NCBI GenBank assembly: GCA_016200385.1 | Contig: JACQEV010000190.1 | Span: 1 to 8,668, forward strand | Length of the DNA stretch: 8,668 nucleotides | Reading direction: 5' to 3' | DNA from: Candidatus Methylomirabilota bacterium | Lineage (GTDB): Bacteria; Methylomirabilota; Methylomirabilia; Methylomirabilales; Methylomirabilaceae | Part shown: piece after piece, positions 1 through 5,925 of the stretch | Layout of the letters: each line of letters begins with the position of its first letter | Numbering within the stretch: the first letter of the stretch is position 1 | Program-made: the position numbers and the translations under genes | The notes under the pieces: generated by a model | What the model was told of the DNA's origin: nothing | The model's input: the letters and a program-made list of their open reading frames with translations, nothing else | Databases searched by the model: none

Positions 1-2
1 AC

Positions 3-149
3 CGAGGGGGGCAGCGCGAGCGCGTGGCGGCCGATTTCCTAATCGGCGCCCATGCTCTTTTCCAAGCCGAGCGCCTGCTCACACGAGATCGCGGCTACTA
101 TCGGACCTACTTTTCCCGCCTTCGGGTTCTCGACCCTACGAAGGCGTAG
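3..149 (+). CDS. PIN-domain (VapC-type) protein, C-terminal fragment
   Basis: The first in-frame codon is at 3 and the frame runs to TAG at 147-149; the gene begins upstream of the window. The 48 visible residues include DFLIGAHAL, then [17 protein letters not shown], and end LRVLDPTKA. This is the usual C-terminal third of PIN-domain VapC toxins, in which the Asp of ADFLIGAHA and the Asp of TRDRGYY belong to the acidic metal-binding RNase site. VapC proteins are Mg-dependent RNases neutralised by a VapB antitoxin encoded just upstream, which would lie outside this window. The family call is good. Activity and toxin status cannot be judged from the fragment. Confidence 0.8.
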   Translation, partial: RGGQRERVAADFLIGAHALFQAERLLTRDRGYYRTYFSRLRVLDPTKA

Positions 150-171
150 ACAGGTTTTCCCTTGGTGTGAA

Positions 172-278
172 AGCGCCCTACAAATCCATAATCCCACATC
201 GGCCATCTGAATTCAGCGAGATTGTCACGCGCCCTTCGTCGGGGCTCAGGGCAGGCCCTTCAGGCGTTCGCAATGACG
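172..278. repeat. interspersed repeat, copy A (about 107 bp)
   Basis: This stretch fills much of the gap between the convergent PIN and nucleotidyltransferase genes. It starts with GCGCCCTACAAATC and ends with TTCGCAATGACG, and its core (about 228-260) is nearly identical to 1289-1320. The same order of motifs recurs in copy B at 1233-1338: a CCCTACAAAT start, a variable middle, the CCCTTCGTCGGGGCTCAGGG core and a GCAATGACG end. ATTG near 221-224 and CAAT near 271-274 can pair at the base of a long hairpin. I see no reading frame in it that looks like a protein. It looks like a non-coding dispersed chromosomal repeat rather than an insertion sequence. Confidence 0.75.
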
Positions 279-337
279 TTGGAAAGCTTTTCGGTGCGTT
301 CGCCTCAGCCAGGCTTAGGCCGCTGCTGGAGGGAACC

Positions 338-889
338 TCATACGGCGAAGATGTAATCCAGTTCTTCCAACACCCGAAGTCGTCTAGCCCATCTGCGAAG
401 GTACGCGTGATTCAGTAACCTGGCGGAACGTTCAAGAACGCTGAGGGCGTCCTCGAAGTCCCTTGGACGACCCACCTTCAGCTTCTGGAGAATCAAGTCC
501 TCAGGGGCAACAACCCAGTAGTATCGGCCTTCCATCCGCTTTTTCACCCTCCGCTTCAAGGCTTGAAGATCATGGGCGTCACGGGGGCGCAGAACATCAA
601 CGGTTACACCATGGAACCGAAGGCGAACCTGGATCGCTCTGAGCATCGGGTTCCACTGCCGCCAGACCTCATCCACCTCCATACCTGCCAGGGCCAACTT
701 GCGGGCCAGGTGTTCGAAGTCCTTCTCATCAACCATCACCAGAAAGTCCACATCCGTCGTTGCTCTTGGCCTCCCCCAGACGGCAATCGCCCAGGCGCCG
801 ATCAGCGCGTAGGTTACCCGCTCGCGTCCGAAACACTCCACCGAGCGGCGCATTGCCTCGATAAGGCTATCGCTTGAAGCAGCGCGCAC
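338..889 (-). CDS. nucleotidyltransferase (MNT / AbiEii-like, toxin-antitoxin associated)
   Basis: Counting from the GTG at 889 the protein has 183 residues. It shows the minimal nucleotidyltransferase pattern: YALIGAWAIAVWG (27-39), then RATTDVDFLV with the metal-binding pair D46/D48, a third carboxylate D98 in VTVDVLRPR, and a downstream PEDLILQKL...GRPRDFEDA block (129-148) typical of AbiEii/DUF6036-like proteins. Such enzymes transfer a nucleotide to an RNA or protein target and are often the toxin, or in MNT/HEPN pairs the antitoxin, of a two-gene module. The start is uncertain. ATG 928 would overlap the upstream gene by 62 bp. GTG 889 has a purine-rich AGAGGGA just ahead of it. ATG 853 leaves too short a lead-in. 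It overlaps the end of the upstream small gene and is probably translated with it. TGA stop at 338-340. Confidence 0.8.
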   Translation of the reverse strand: MRAASSDSLIEAMRRSVECFGRERVTYALIGAWAIAVWGRPRATTDVDFLVMVDEKDFEHLARKLALAGMEVDEVWRQWNPMLRAIQVRLRFHGVTVDVLRPRDAHDLQALKRRVKKRMEGRYYWVVAPEDLILQKLKVGRPRDFEDALSVLERSARLLNHAYLRRWARRLRVLEELDYIFAV

Positions 890-1190
890 GCTCCCTCTTC
901 CAGCGGAGGGTCCACCTGGTGTCGGCATGGGACAGGCGGGCTAACAAGCGCTGCATCGCAGCCTCGACCTGCCTTTCGTCGGCCTTCGCCAGACCGGATC
1001 GAACTTCTGCCTTCAGGAGACGGAGATTGGCCGCCGAAAGCGCCGCAGCCTGTCGAAACCCCTCGTCGGCATTGCGGGGAAAATGCGCGCCCTTCAGCTC
1101 CGCCTTGACCATGCCGAGGCGCCGGAGCCAGAGGGGGACCCGCTTTGGCTGTTTGACGATCTTTGCTTTGATGACGCCGGATCCTCTCAC
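867..1190 (-). CDS. small basic protein, probable partner of the nucleotidyltransferase
   Basis: I do not recognise a named family. The frame encodes about 107 residues, strongly basic, with an N-terminal IVKQPKRVPLWLRRLGMVKAELKG segment followed by helical Ala/Leu/Arg-rich sequence and a C-terminal RWKRERARCFKR tail. The longer frame back to TTG 1229 starts inside a palindromic repeat, so GTG 1190 (or the adjacent GTG 1193) is the more likely start. No strong ribosome site is visible. The stop (TAG, 867-869) overlaps the next gene, a layout common in toxin-antitoxin operons. It could be the antitoxin or substrate-recognition partner of the nucleotidyltransferase (inference). The overlap, intact frame and basic composition support it being real. 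A longer frame in another phase over the same DNA reads through repeats and is not protein-like. Confidence 0.55.
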   Translation of the reverse strand: MRGSGVIKAKIVKQPKRVPLWLRRLGMVKAELKGAHFPRNADEGFRQAAALSAANLRLLKAEVRSGLAKADERQVEAAMQRLLARLSHADTRWTLRWKRERARCFKR

Positions 1191-1218
1191 CACAGCTAAT
1201 CCAAGGATATCCCCAACA

Positions 1219-1238
1219 GGGCGCAGCAAGCAGCGCCC
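1219..1238. repeat. small GC palindrome with CCCCTACA tail
   Basis: GGGCGC (1219-1224) and GCGCCC (1233-1238) are inverted arms around AGCAAGCA. The right arm runs into CCTACAAAT, the same flank seen at 172-184 and, in related form, at 4958-4970. It looks like one end of the dispersed repeat family and lies just upstream of the small basic protein gene. Confidence 0.55.
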
Positions 1239-1338
1239 CTACAAATCTGGAATCCCAAATCTGCAATCCGCATTCGGAGGGATTGCTTCGCGCCCTTCGT
1301 CGGGGCTCAGGGCAGGCCCTTTGAGCGCTCGCAATGAC
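1233..1338. repeat. interspersed repeat, copy B (about 106 bp)
   Basis: This is the second copy of the repeat at 172-278. The central part from 1289 (CGCGCCCTTCGTCGGGGCTC onward to about 1320) is almost identical between copies, and both end in CGCAATGACG. In this copy ATTGC (1282-1286) and GCAAT (1331-1335) pair, and GCGC on the inner side of each arm continues the stem after a small internal loop, so the unit can fold into a long hairpin. The two copies flank the nucleotidyltransferase operon in the same orientation. Confidence 0.75.
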
Positions 1339-1380
1339 GAGCTCGATGGTTGGAGCATACCAGAATCCTACCTCCCCTAA

Positions 1381-1401
1381 CCCCTCCTTACCAAGGAGGG
1401 G
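1381..1401. repeat. perfect 9-bp hairpin CCCCTCCTT-ACC-AAGGAGGGG
   Basis: The inverted arms 1381-1389 and 1393-1401 are perfect, with a 3-nt loop. It lies about 50 bp past the stop codon of the minus-strand alpha/beta hydrolase. It could end that transcript, but no T-run follows it on the minus strand. I therefore treat it as a member of the dispersed palindrome class common in such genomes, not as a proven terminator. Confidence 0.6.
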
Positions 1402-1449
1402 AAACAAAAGCGGCTAAGCTGATGGCGTCAGCACCGAATGTGGGGCGCT

Positions 1450-2520
1450 TCATTCTTCCAGGAAGGCCTGAACGCCTCGATAGAGCTGGAGATGATTCTT
1501 CTCGAGCAATGTGTAATGAGTTGAATCGCCGATATCTATGCGGCGTTTGTACGGCGCCGAACTCAGCTTCTGGAGCAGTTCATCTGCGGCGTCACTGCTG
1601 ATCAGCTCCTCGGCGCTCCCCCGCACGATCATGGTCGGAACCTTGATCTTCGCTGGGTCGAATAACGATCGGCCGGCGTGAATCTCGTGCCAATCGATGT
1701 ACGGGCCGTTGGGGACCTGGATCGATTCAGGGCTCCGCTGTTTCGCCGTGGGGTCGGACGCAAACACGGAGTCAATCCAGGTGTCGATCACTTCCTTTTC
1801 GCGCCAGACATCCCGTAGCTCCGGCTTGATCCAGCCGTCCCAGCGATCCAGCATCTCACGCCGTGGCACGTAGCGGTACCCCCCCATTTCATAATAGGGC
1901 CGGTCCGGGTTGGCGGGGTCGCCAAACGCCTTGACAAAGGCCGGGTTCTTCCCGTAGACCGCGCCGTACATGACGAGTTTGTTCACCTTATCCGGGTGTA
2001 GGGTGGTATAGAGGGCACACCAGGACGCGCCAATGGAGAATCCGATCATGTTCACCCTATCCACCTTTCGCTTGGAGCGGATGTAATCGACAGCCGCATC
2101 GATGTCCCGCATCACCTGATCTGCCCGGACAAGCGGAAGATTCTGATCTCGTGGCTCCTTCATCTCTGGGGGCCGCGTCGAACGCCCGAACCCCCTGATA
2201 TCCAGGGTGAAGGCGTCAAAGCCGCGCTCGGCCACATACTCCACCCACGAGTAACCTGGAAGGGCCAAGTCGAAGATAACCGAGGCGGGACTCGAAACGC
2301 CATGGACAAAGAGGACGACGTTGTCCCTGCTGATTTTTGGCAAGTTCGCCAGTCGCTTCTCCCGAACGAACAGCTTGATCCCATGGTCCCTTCCCTGGAC
2401 CAAGAATTCCTCTTTGACGATAGCGTTCTCTTGATCTGTTGCGACCACAGCCGAGGCGCCGACGGCGATCACAGCGGCCGCGGTCCACCAGGTCACGACG
2501 ATTCGCGACCAGTGCCCCAT
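1450..2520 (-). CDS. exported alpha/beta hydrolase
   Basis: The protein has 356 residues. The N-terminus has a basic start (MGHWSR), a hydrophobic segment (about 7-26) and a VVA-TD junction near 27/28, which fits a Sec signal peptide. The mature part is an alpha/beta-hydrolase fold: the oxyanion strand VLFVHGVSSP (69-78), DIRGFGRS (107-114), the nucleophile elbow GFSIGAS with S162, and the terminal STHYTLLE with catalytic H335. The acid strand reads VRGSAEELIS, putting Glu (E304 or E305) where Asp is usual. Such enzymes hydrolyse esters, lactones or epoxides; the substrate cannot be told. A good ribosome site (AAGGAG at 2527-2532) supports the ATG at 2520. It diverges from hpnI and its own promoter is visible upstream. 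TGA stop. Confidence 0.88.
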   Translation of the reverse strand: MGHWSRIVVTWWTAAAVIAVGASAVVATDQENAIVKEEFLVQGRDHGIKLFVREKRLANLPKISRDNVVLFVHGVSSPASVIFDLALPGYSWVEYVAERGFDAFTLDIRGFGRSTRPPEMKEPRDQNLPLVRADQVMRDIDAAVDYIRSKRKVDRVNMIGFSIGASWCALYTTLHPDKVNKLVMYGAVYGKNPAFVKAFGDPANPDRPYYEMGGYRYVPRREMLDRWDGWIKPELRDVWREKEVIDTWIDSVFASDPTAKQRSPESIQVPNGPYIDWHEIHAGRSLFDPAKIKVPTMIVRGSAEELISSDAADELLQKLSSAPYKRRIDIGDSTHYTLLEKNHLQLYRGVQAFLEE

Positions 2521-2579
2521 CCTATGCTCCTTTCCTATGTGTCATGTTCTCGTTTGGGCGATGAGATTGGAACGGCATA

Positions 2580-2610
2580 AGTATATGGGTACGAAAAGCG
2601 TAGGTGTCAA
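2580..2610 (-). promoter_or_regulatory. sigma70-type promoter for the alpha/beta hydrolase
   Basis: On the minus strand a perfect TTGACA (plus coordinates 2605-2610) is followed after 19 nt by TATACT (2580-2585), five of six matches to the -10 consensus. The spacing is 2 nt longer than optimal. Transcription would start near 2573, giving a leader of about 50 nt that includes the AAGGAG ribosome site. This is the clearest promoter in the hydrolase/hpnI divergent gap. I found no convincing plus-strand -35/-10 pair for hpnI. Confidence 0.6.
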
Positions 2611-2711
2611 CTTCTTTTCATTCGAGAGCAATACTCGTGGCCATCTACTCGACATTTTCGAGCTATACCCCCTGGCCGATCTACAGTATGATGGCCCCGA
2701 GAGGAGGAGTG

Positions 2712-3881
2712 ATGGGCGTTGCCAGCTTGGTGACATTGAGCCTCATGGTGGCATCGACCGCATACTGGGTGCTCTGCCTCGTCGGCGCGCTGAAGTTCCT
2801 CTCTCGGCGCCCCCCCGAACGTTCAGAGGCTGCACCGGCCGTGACGGTGCTCAAGCCGGTGAGGGGGCTCGATCCTGACCTCGCGGAGAACTGCCGCGAT
2901 TTCTGCCGCCAGGACTATCCGGTCTACCAGGTGGTGTTCGGCGTGGCCGACCCTCAGGATCCCGCGATTCCACTGCTACAGCGGGTGCTCCAAGAATCAC
3001 CTGTCGATCAGCATCGGCTCGTGATCGGCCCACAGGTCTATGGGCCGAACCGCAAGGTCAGCCTGCTGCAACAGATGCTTCCCGTCGCGGCCCATGAGAT
3101 TGTGGTCATCAGTGACAGCGATGTCAAGGTCGGCCCCGACTATCTGCGCTGCATTGCCGCTCCATTCCTCGATCAGACCGTGGGATTGGTCACCTGCCTC
3201 TATCGGGGAGATGGGGCAGAGGGTCTCGCTGCGCGGCTCGAGCAATTGGCCATTGAGAGCGCCTTCGCACCGTCCGTGATGGCCGCCTATGCCATCGAGG
3301 GCGTCACCTTCGCTTTCGGCTCCACCCTCGCCATTCGTCGGACAATCCTGGAGAAGGTCGGCGGTTTCATCCCGTTTGTCGACCTGCTGGCTGACGACTA
3401 CCACCTGGCCCAGGAGGCTCGGCGACAGGGCTATCGGCTGATCCTCTCTGACTACCCTGTTGCATGTGTCCTGGGGCGATCACGCTTCTGCGAGGTGTTC
3501 GACCGCCTCGTCCGCTGGGGCAGGACAAACCGCGCCTCACGCCCGATCGGCTACCTCCTCTCCGGAATTAGCCACGGGACGATCTTCTCCTTGGTCTATC
3601 TCTTCCTCAACCGCTTCTCCCCCGCCGCTCTGGTCGCTGCCGCGGCGACGATCGGGGTCAGGGCTGCTGCAGCATATGTCGTCGGCGCCTTCATTCTCAA
3701 GTCCCGATGCGCTGCCGCTCAGCTCACGCTTCTGCTGCCAGGGGATCTCGTGACCTTCCTGGCCTGGACTCTCAGCGTTGCCGGGAGGCGGATCAGGTGG
3801 CGCGGCACCCTCTACCGGATCGCGGAGGGTGGGCGGCTGATCGAGGAGGGCGAGGCGGACCCTTCCAACAGCTCCCGGTAA
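2712..3881 (+). CDS. hpnI: hopanoid glycosyltransferase HpnI
   Basis: The protein has 389 residues from ATG 2712, which is preceded by AGGAGG (2702-2707); ATGs further upstream lack a ribosome site. HpnI transfers N-acetylglucosamine to bacteriohopanetetrol at the membrane. It is a GT2/GT21 enzyme related to ceramide glucosyltransferase. Seen in order: an N-terminal membrane helix (about 3-25), TVLKPVRGLDP (45-55), D80 of VFGVAD, SDSD (134-137), LADDYHLAQEA with D228/D229, and the processive RLVRW motif (265-269), followed by three hydrophobic C-terminal segments (about 280-300, 303-328, 336-356). This is the full set of D, D, D, (R/Q)xxRW residues and normal family length. The last 70 bp overlap the 3' end of hpnK on the other strand. 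Confidence 0.9.
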   Translation: MGVASLVTLSLMVASTAYWVLCLVGALKFLSRRPPERSEAAPAVTVLKPVRGLDPDLAENCRDFCRQDYPVYQVVFGVADPQDPAIPLLQRVLQESPVDQHRLVIGPQVYGPNRKVSLLQQMLPVAAHEIVVISDSDVKVGPDYLRCIAAPFLDQTVGLVTCLYRGDGAEGLAARLEQLAIESAFAPSVMAAYAIEGVTFAFGSTLAIRRTILEKVGGFIPFVDLLADDYHLAQEARRQGYRLILSDYPVACVLGRSRFCEVFDRLVRWGRTNRASRPIGYLLSGISHGTIFSLVYLFLNRFSPAALVAAAATIGVRAAAAYVVGAFILKSRCAAAQLTLLLPGDLVTFLAWTLSVAGRRIRWRGTLYRIAEGGRLIEEGEADPSNSSR

Positions 3882-4717
3882 GAGGTCAGGACGAAGCCAT
3901 TTGCCGCCACGGCTTTCAGTACCAGCTCACTCGTGAGGGCCTCGAGTTCCTGCCGATGTCGATAGGTCGGGGTCCAACGCGCAAGCTCTGGACAGGGCGG
4001 CAGCCCGACATGGCAGTACCACTCGACCAGCCCGTCCCGAATTCTTGGCAGGAGCCCTAAGAGGAACGCCTCGTTCATATCGCCGCTTTGGAGCAACCCG
4101 TAGACGCGGTCGGCCGCGCGGACCCCTGCTCCCACAAGTCGTCCCCGAGCGTAACGGCACAGCAGCCCGAAGATCAAGGCGTGCGACAACTTATAGGCGA
4201 GGCGCGTTGTATCCAAAGCCAGAGTCGATCGAAGGTCGTCCAGGGGCAAGCGCATGGCGCGAATCCCGTAGCGGCCTGCCAGCTCGAGGAGGATCGCGAG
4301 TACGGTCGGATGGAGGTGAACGTTCACGTGCCCATCCAGATGCGAAATCGCCAGACCGGTGGCCACAAACGCCGCGAGTTGCGCCTCGATCTCACGGCGA
4401 AGCTGGGGGCGCAGCGACCTGAGAAAGAAGTACCGAAGGCCGGCACGGACGGGGCTCTCGCTGAAGTGTCCCTCAGCATCGACGAGACCTGGAATCATGT
4501 AGGGCGGAAGCGTCGAGCGGCCCTGACAGAGGACAAGGTGCAGGCCGACGGCGAGCCTCGGATGCGCCTTGGCCAGGGCGACTGCCTCGGAGGCGGCGGG
4601 GCCGTTCACCATCAGGCTTGCGCTGGTCAGCAGACCCTGCTCGTGGGCCCTCACGATCGCCTGGTTGACTGCCGACGACAGACCAAAATCATCCCCGGTC
4701 ACAATCAGCCGTTTCAT
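3812..4717 (-). CDS. hpnK: hopanoid deacetylase HpnK (YdjC-like)
   Basis: The protein has 301 residues. HpnK removes the N-acetyl group that HpnI has placed on bacteriohopanetetrol, giving glucosaminyl-bacteriohopanetetrol, the substrate for HpnJ. The YdjC/ChbG fold is clear: the N-terminal IVTGDDFGLS with metal-binding D10, SASLMVNGP (32-40), VGLHLVL with H60, and SHLDGHVNVHLHP (125-137) with several candidate metal and catalytic residues (H126, D128, H130, H134). The conserved part ends near TSYRELLEG (278-286). The last 15 residues, rich in Ser and Pro, are encoded in DNA that is hpnI on the other strand and look like a non-conserved extension. Next to hpnI the role is well supported. The ribosome site ahead of the ATG is weak (GGGGAAGA). 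Confidence 0.9.
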   Translation of the reverse strand: MKRLIVTGDDFGLSSAVNQAIVRAHEQGLLTSASLMVNGPAASEAVALAKAHPRLAVGLHLVLCQGRSTLPPYMIPGLVDAEGHFSESPVRAGLRYFFLRSLRPQLRREIEAQLAAFVATGLAISHLDGHVNVHLHPTVLAILLELAGRYGIRAMRLPLDDLRSTLALDTTRLAYKLSHALIFGLLCRYARGRLVGAGVRAADRVYGLLQSGDMNEAFLLGLLPRIRDGLVEWYCHVGLPPCPELARWTPTYRHRQELEALTSELVLKAVAANGFVLTSYRELLEGSASPSSISRPPSAIR

Positions 4718-4932
4718 TTACCCGTCTTCCCCGCTCCACCCATCCCCCGGTGGGACCCTTGCGCTGCGGGCGGCGAGGGCGCCCGCTCACCGCGCCACCC
4801 ACTGAGTAGTCTGAAATCCGAGGCTCCGTTAATTTCGGATTCGGGTTAACTCTGCGAGACACTCTCGTCACGGCCCCAAAACCGCTTGCAGCCTACACGA
4901 AACGCTCCACGCCTGTCAATGGAAAAGCCACG

Positions 4933-4968
4933 TGTAGGGGCGACCGGGCCGGTCCCCTCGCCCCTACA
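4933..4968. repeat. palindromic repeat TGTAGGGGCGA...TCGCCCCTACA
   Basis: Perfect 11-bp inverted arms (4933-4943 and 4958-4968) enclose an inner partial palindrome, ACCGG-G-CCGGT (4943-4953). The arms match the CCCCTACAAAT end of the repeats at 172 and 1233, so all three look like one dispersed family. It ends two bases before the -35 box of the hpnD promoter. Confidence 0.7.
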
Positions 4969-4970
4969 AT

Positions 4971-4999
4971 TTGCCTCCGGGGAGTGATCTCTCTATAAT
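4971..4999 (+). promoter_or_regulatory. sigma70 promoter of hpnD, predicted leaderless
   Basis: TTGCCT (4971-4976) and a perfect TATAAT (4994-4999) are separated by the optimal 17 nt. Transcription usually begins 6-8 nt after the -10 box, here 5005-5007, which is the A of the hpnD ATG or one or two bases before it. No ribosome site exists between the -10 box and the ATG, so the mRNA would have little or no 5' leader. Confidence 0.72.
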
Positions 5000-5006
5000 A
5001 CCGACC

Positions 5007-5912
5007 ATGCATCAACCGGATGAGCTTCGAACGGTGAGCCGCAGGGTGACCAAAGCGAGTGGCTCCAACTTTTACTATGCATTTCTCTTCCTCCCCAAAC
5101 CCAAACGCGAGGCGATCTACGCCGTGTATGCGTTTTGCCGACTGAGCGACGACCTTGTGGACGAGGTGAAGGCCGGAGGTGATCCCGCCGCCGCACTGAC
5201 CCGATGGCGTCAGGAACTCGATATCGACTTTCACGGCGGCGCCGGTCACCCCGTCATCGCCGCGGTTGGCCAGGCGGCGCGCCGGTTTCACATTCCAAAG
5301 GCCTATTTCCAGGAACTGCTGAACGGGATGGAGATGGACCTCACGCGCGCCAGATATGCGACCTTTGAGGAGTTATACTCGTACTGTTACCGGGTCGCGT
5401 CGGTTGTGGGCCTCATCTGCATCGAGATCTTCGGGTATCGGAACCCGGGGACGAAGATGTACGCCGAGCGACTGGGGATCGCCTTTCAGCTCACCAATAT
5501 CCTTCGGGACCTGGCACTCGACGCACGTCGGGGGCGAATCTATCTCCAGCAGGATGAGCTCAAGCGGTTTGGCTACACCGAGGACGAGCTGCTGGCCGGG
5601 AGCTACAACGACGCGTTCGTGGAGCTGATGCGGTTTCAGTGTGGGCGTACTCGGGACTTTTTTCGAGCGGCATCGGCCGCGTTGCCGGCCGAGGATACAC
5701 GGTCGCTCCTGGCCGCAGAGATCATGCGGGCCATCTACTACCGCCTCCTGCTCAAGATCGAGCGGGAGCGCTACGATGTCTTCAACGGGGATATCTCTCT
5801 CGGCAAGACCCGAAAGCTCTTGCTGGCTAGCACCCTCTGGCTACGATCAGCACTGACCTCCTGGCACCGACGAAGATCTACAGGAGGCGCACCCACCTAC
5901 CCTCAACCCTGA
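5007..5912 (+). CDS. hpnD: presqualene diphosphate synthase HpnD
   Basis: The protein has 301 residues and belongs to the squalene/phytoene synthase family. Two farnesyl diphosphates are condensed to presqualene diphosphate, which HpnE and partners turn into squalene for hopene synthesis. The first Asp-rich motif is DDLVD (48-52). The second is NILRDLALDARRGRIYL (164-180) with D168 and D172. YCYRVASVVG (126-135) is typical of the family. HpnD is favoured over HpnC by this motif style and by the IEIFGY segment (139-144), but the two paralogues are close. The ATG at 5007 lies immediately after a strong promoter and has no Shine-Dalgarno. The stop TGA (5910-5912) touches the ribosome site of the OsmC gene, so the two are probably co-transcribed. 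Confidence 0.85.
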   Translation: MHQPDELRTVSRRVTKASGSNFYYAFLFLPKPKREAIYAVYAFCRLSDDLVDEVKAGGDPAAALTRWRQELDIDFHGGAGHPVIAAVGQAARRFHIPKAYFQELLNGMEMDLTRARYATFEELYSYCYRVASVVGLICIEIFGYRNPGTKMYAERLGIAFQLTNILRDLALDARRGRIYLQQDELKRFGYTEDELLAGSYNDAFVELMRFQCGRTRDFFRAASAALPAEDTRSLLAAEIMRAIYYRLLLKIERERYDVFNGDISLGKTRKLLLASTLWLRSALTSWHRRRSTGGAPTYPQP

Positions 5913-5925
5913 AGGAGGATTGCCC

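Noticed and set aside
814..1407. Minus-strand open frame of 197 codons through 1233-1401
   Set aside because: It translates two dispersed repeats (the PEPRRRARSNPSE and LLGKEGLGE type strings that such repeats give) and overlaps the better small-protein frame.
4815..4841. Inverted repeat AATCCGA / TCGGATT upstream of hpnK as an operator
   Set aside because: 7-bp arms with a 13-nt spacer can arise by chance, and no promoter for hpnK could be placed next to it.
4088..4849. Long plus-strand open frame (253 codons) across hpnK
   Set aside because: It lies antisense to a clear HpnK, and its translation has no recognisable motif and a composition typical of a GC-rich shadow frame.
4718..5006. Riboswitch or small RNA in the hpnK/hpnD gap
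   Set aside because: Apart from the palindrome and the hpnD promoter I see no known RNA motif there.
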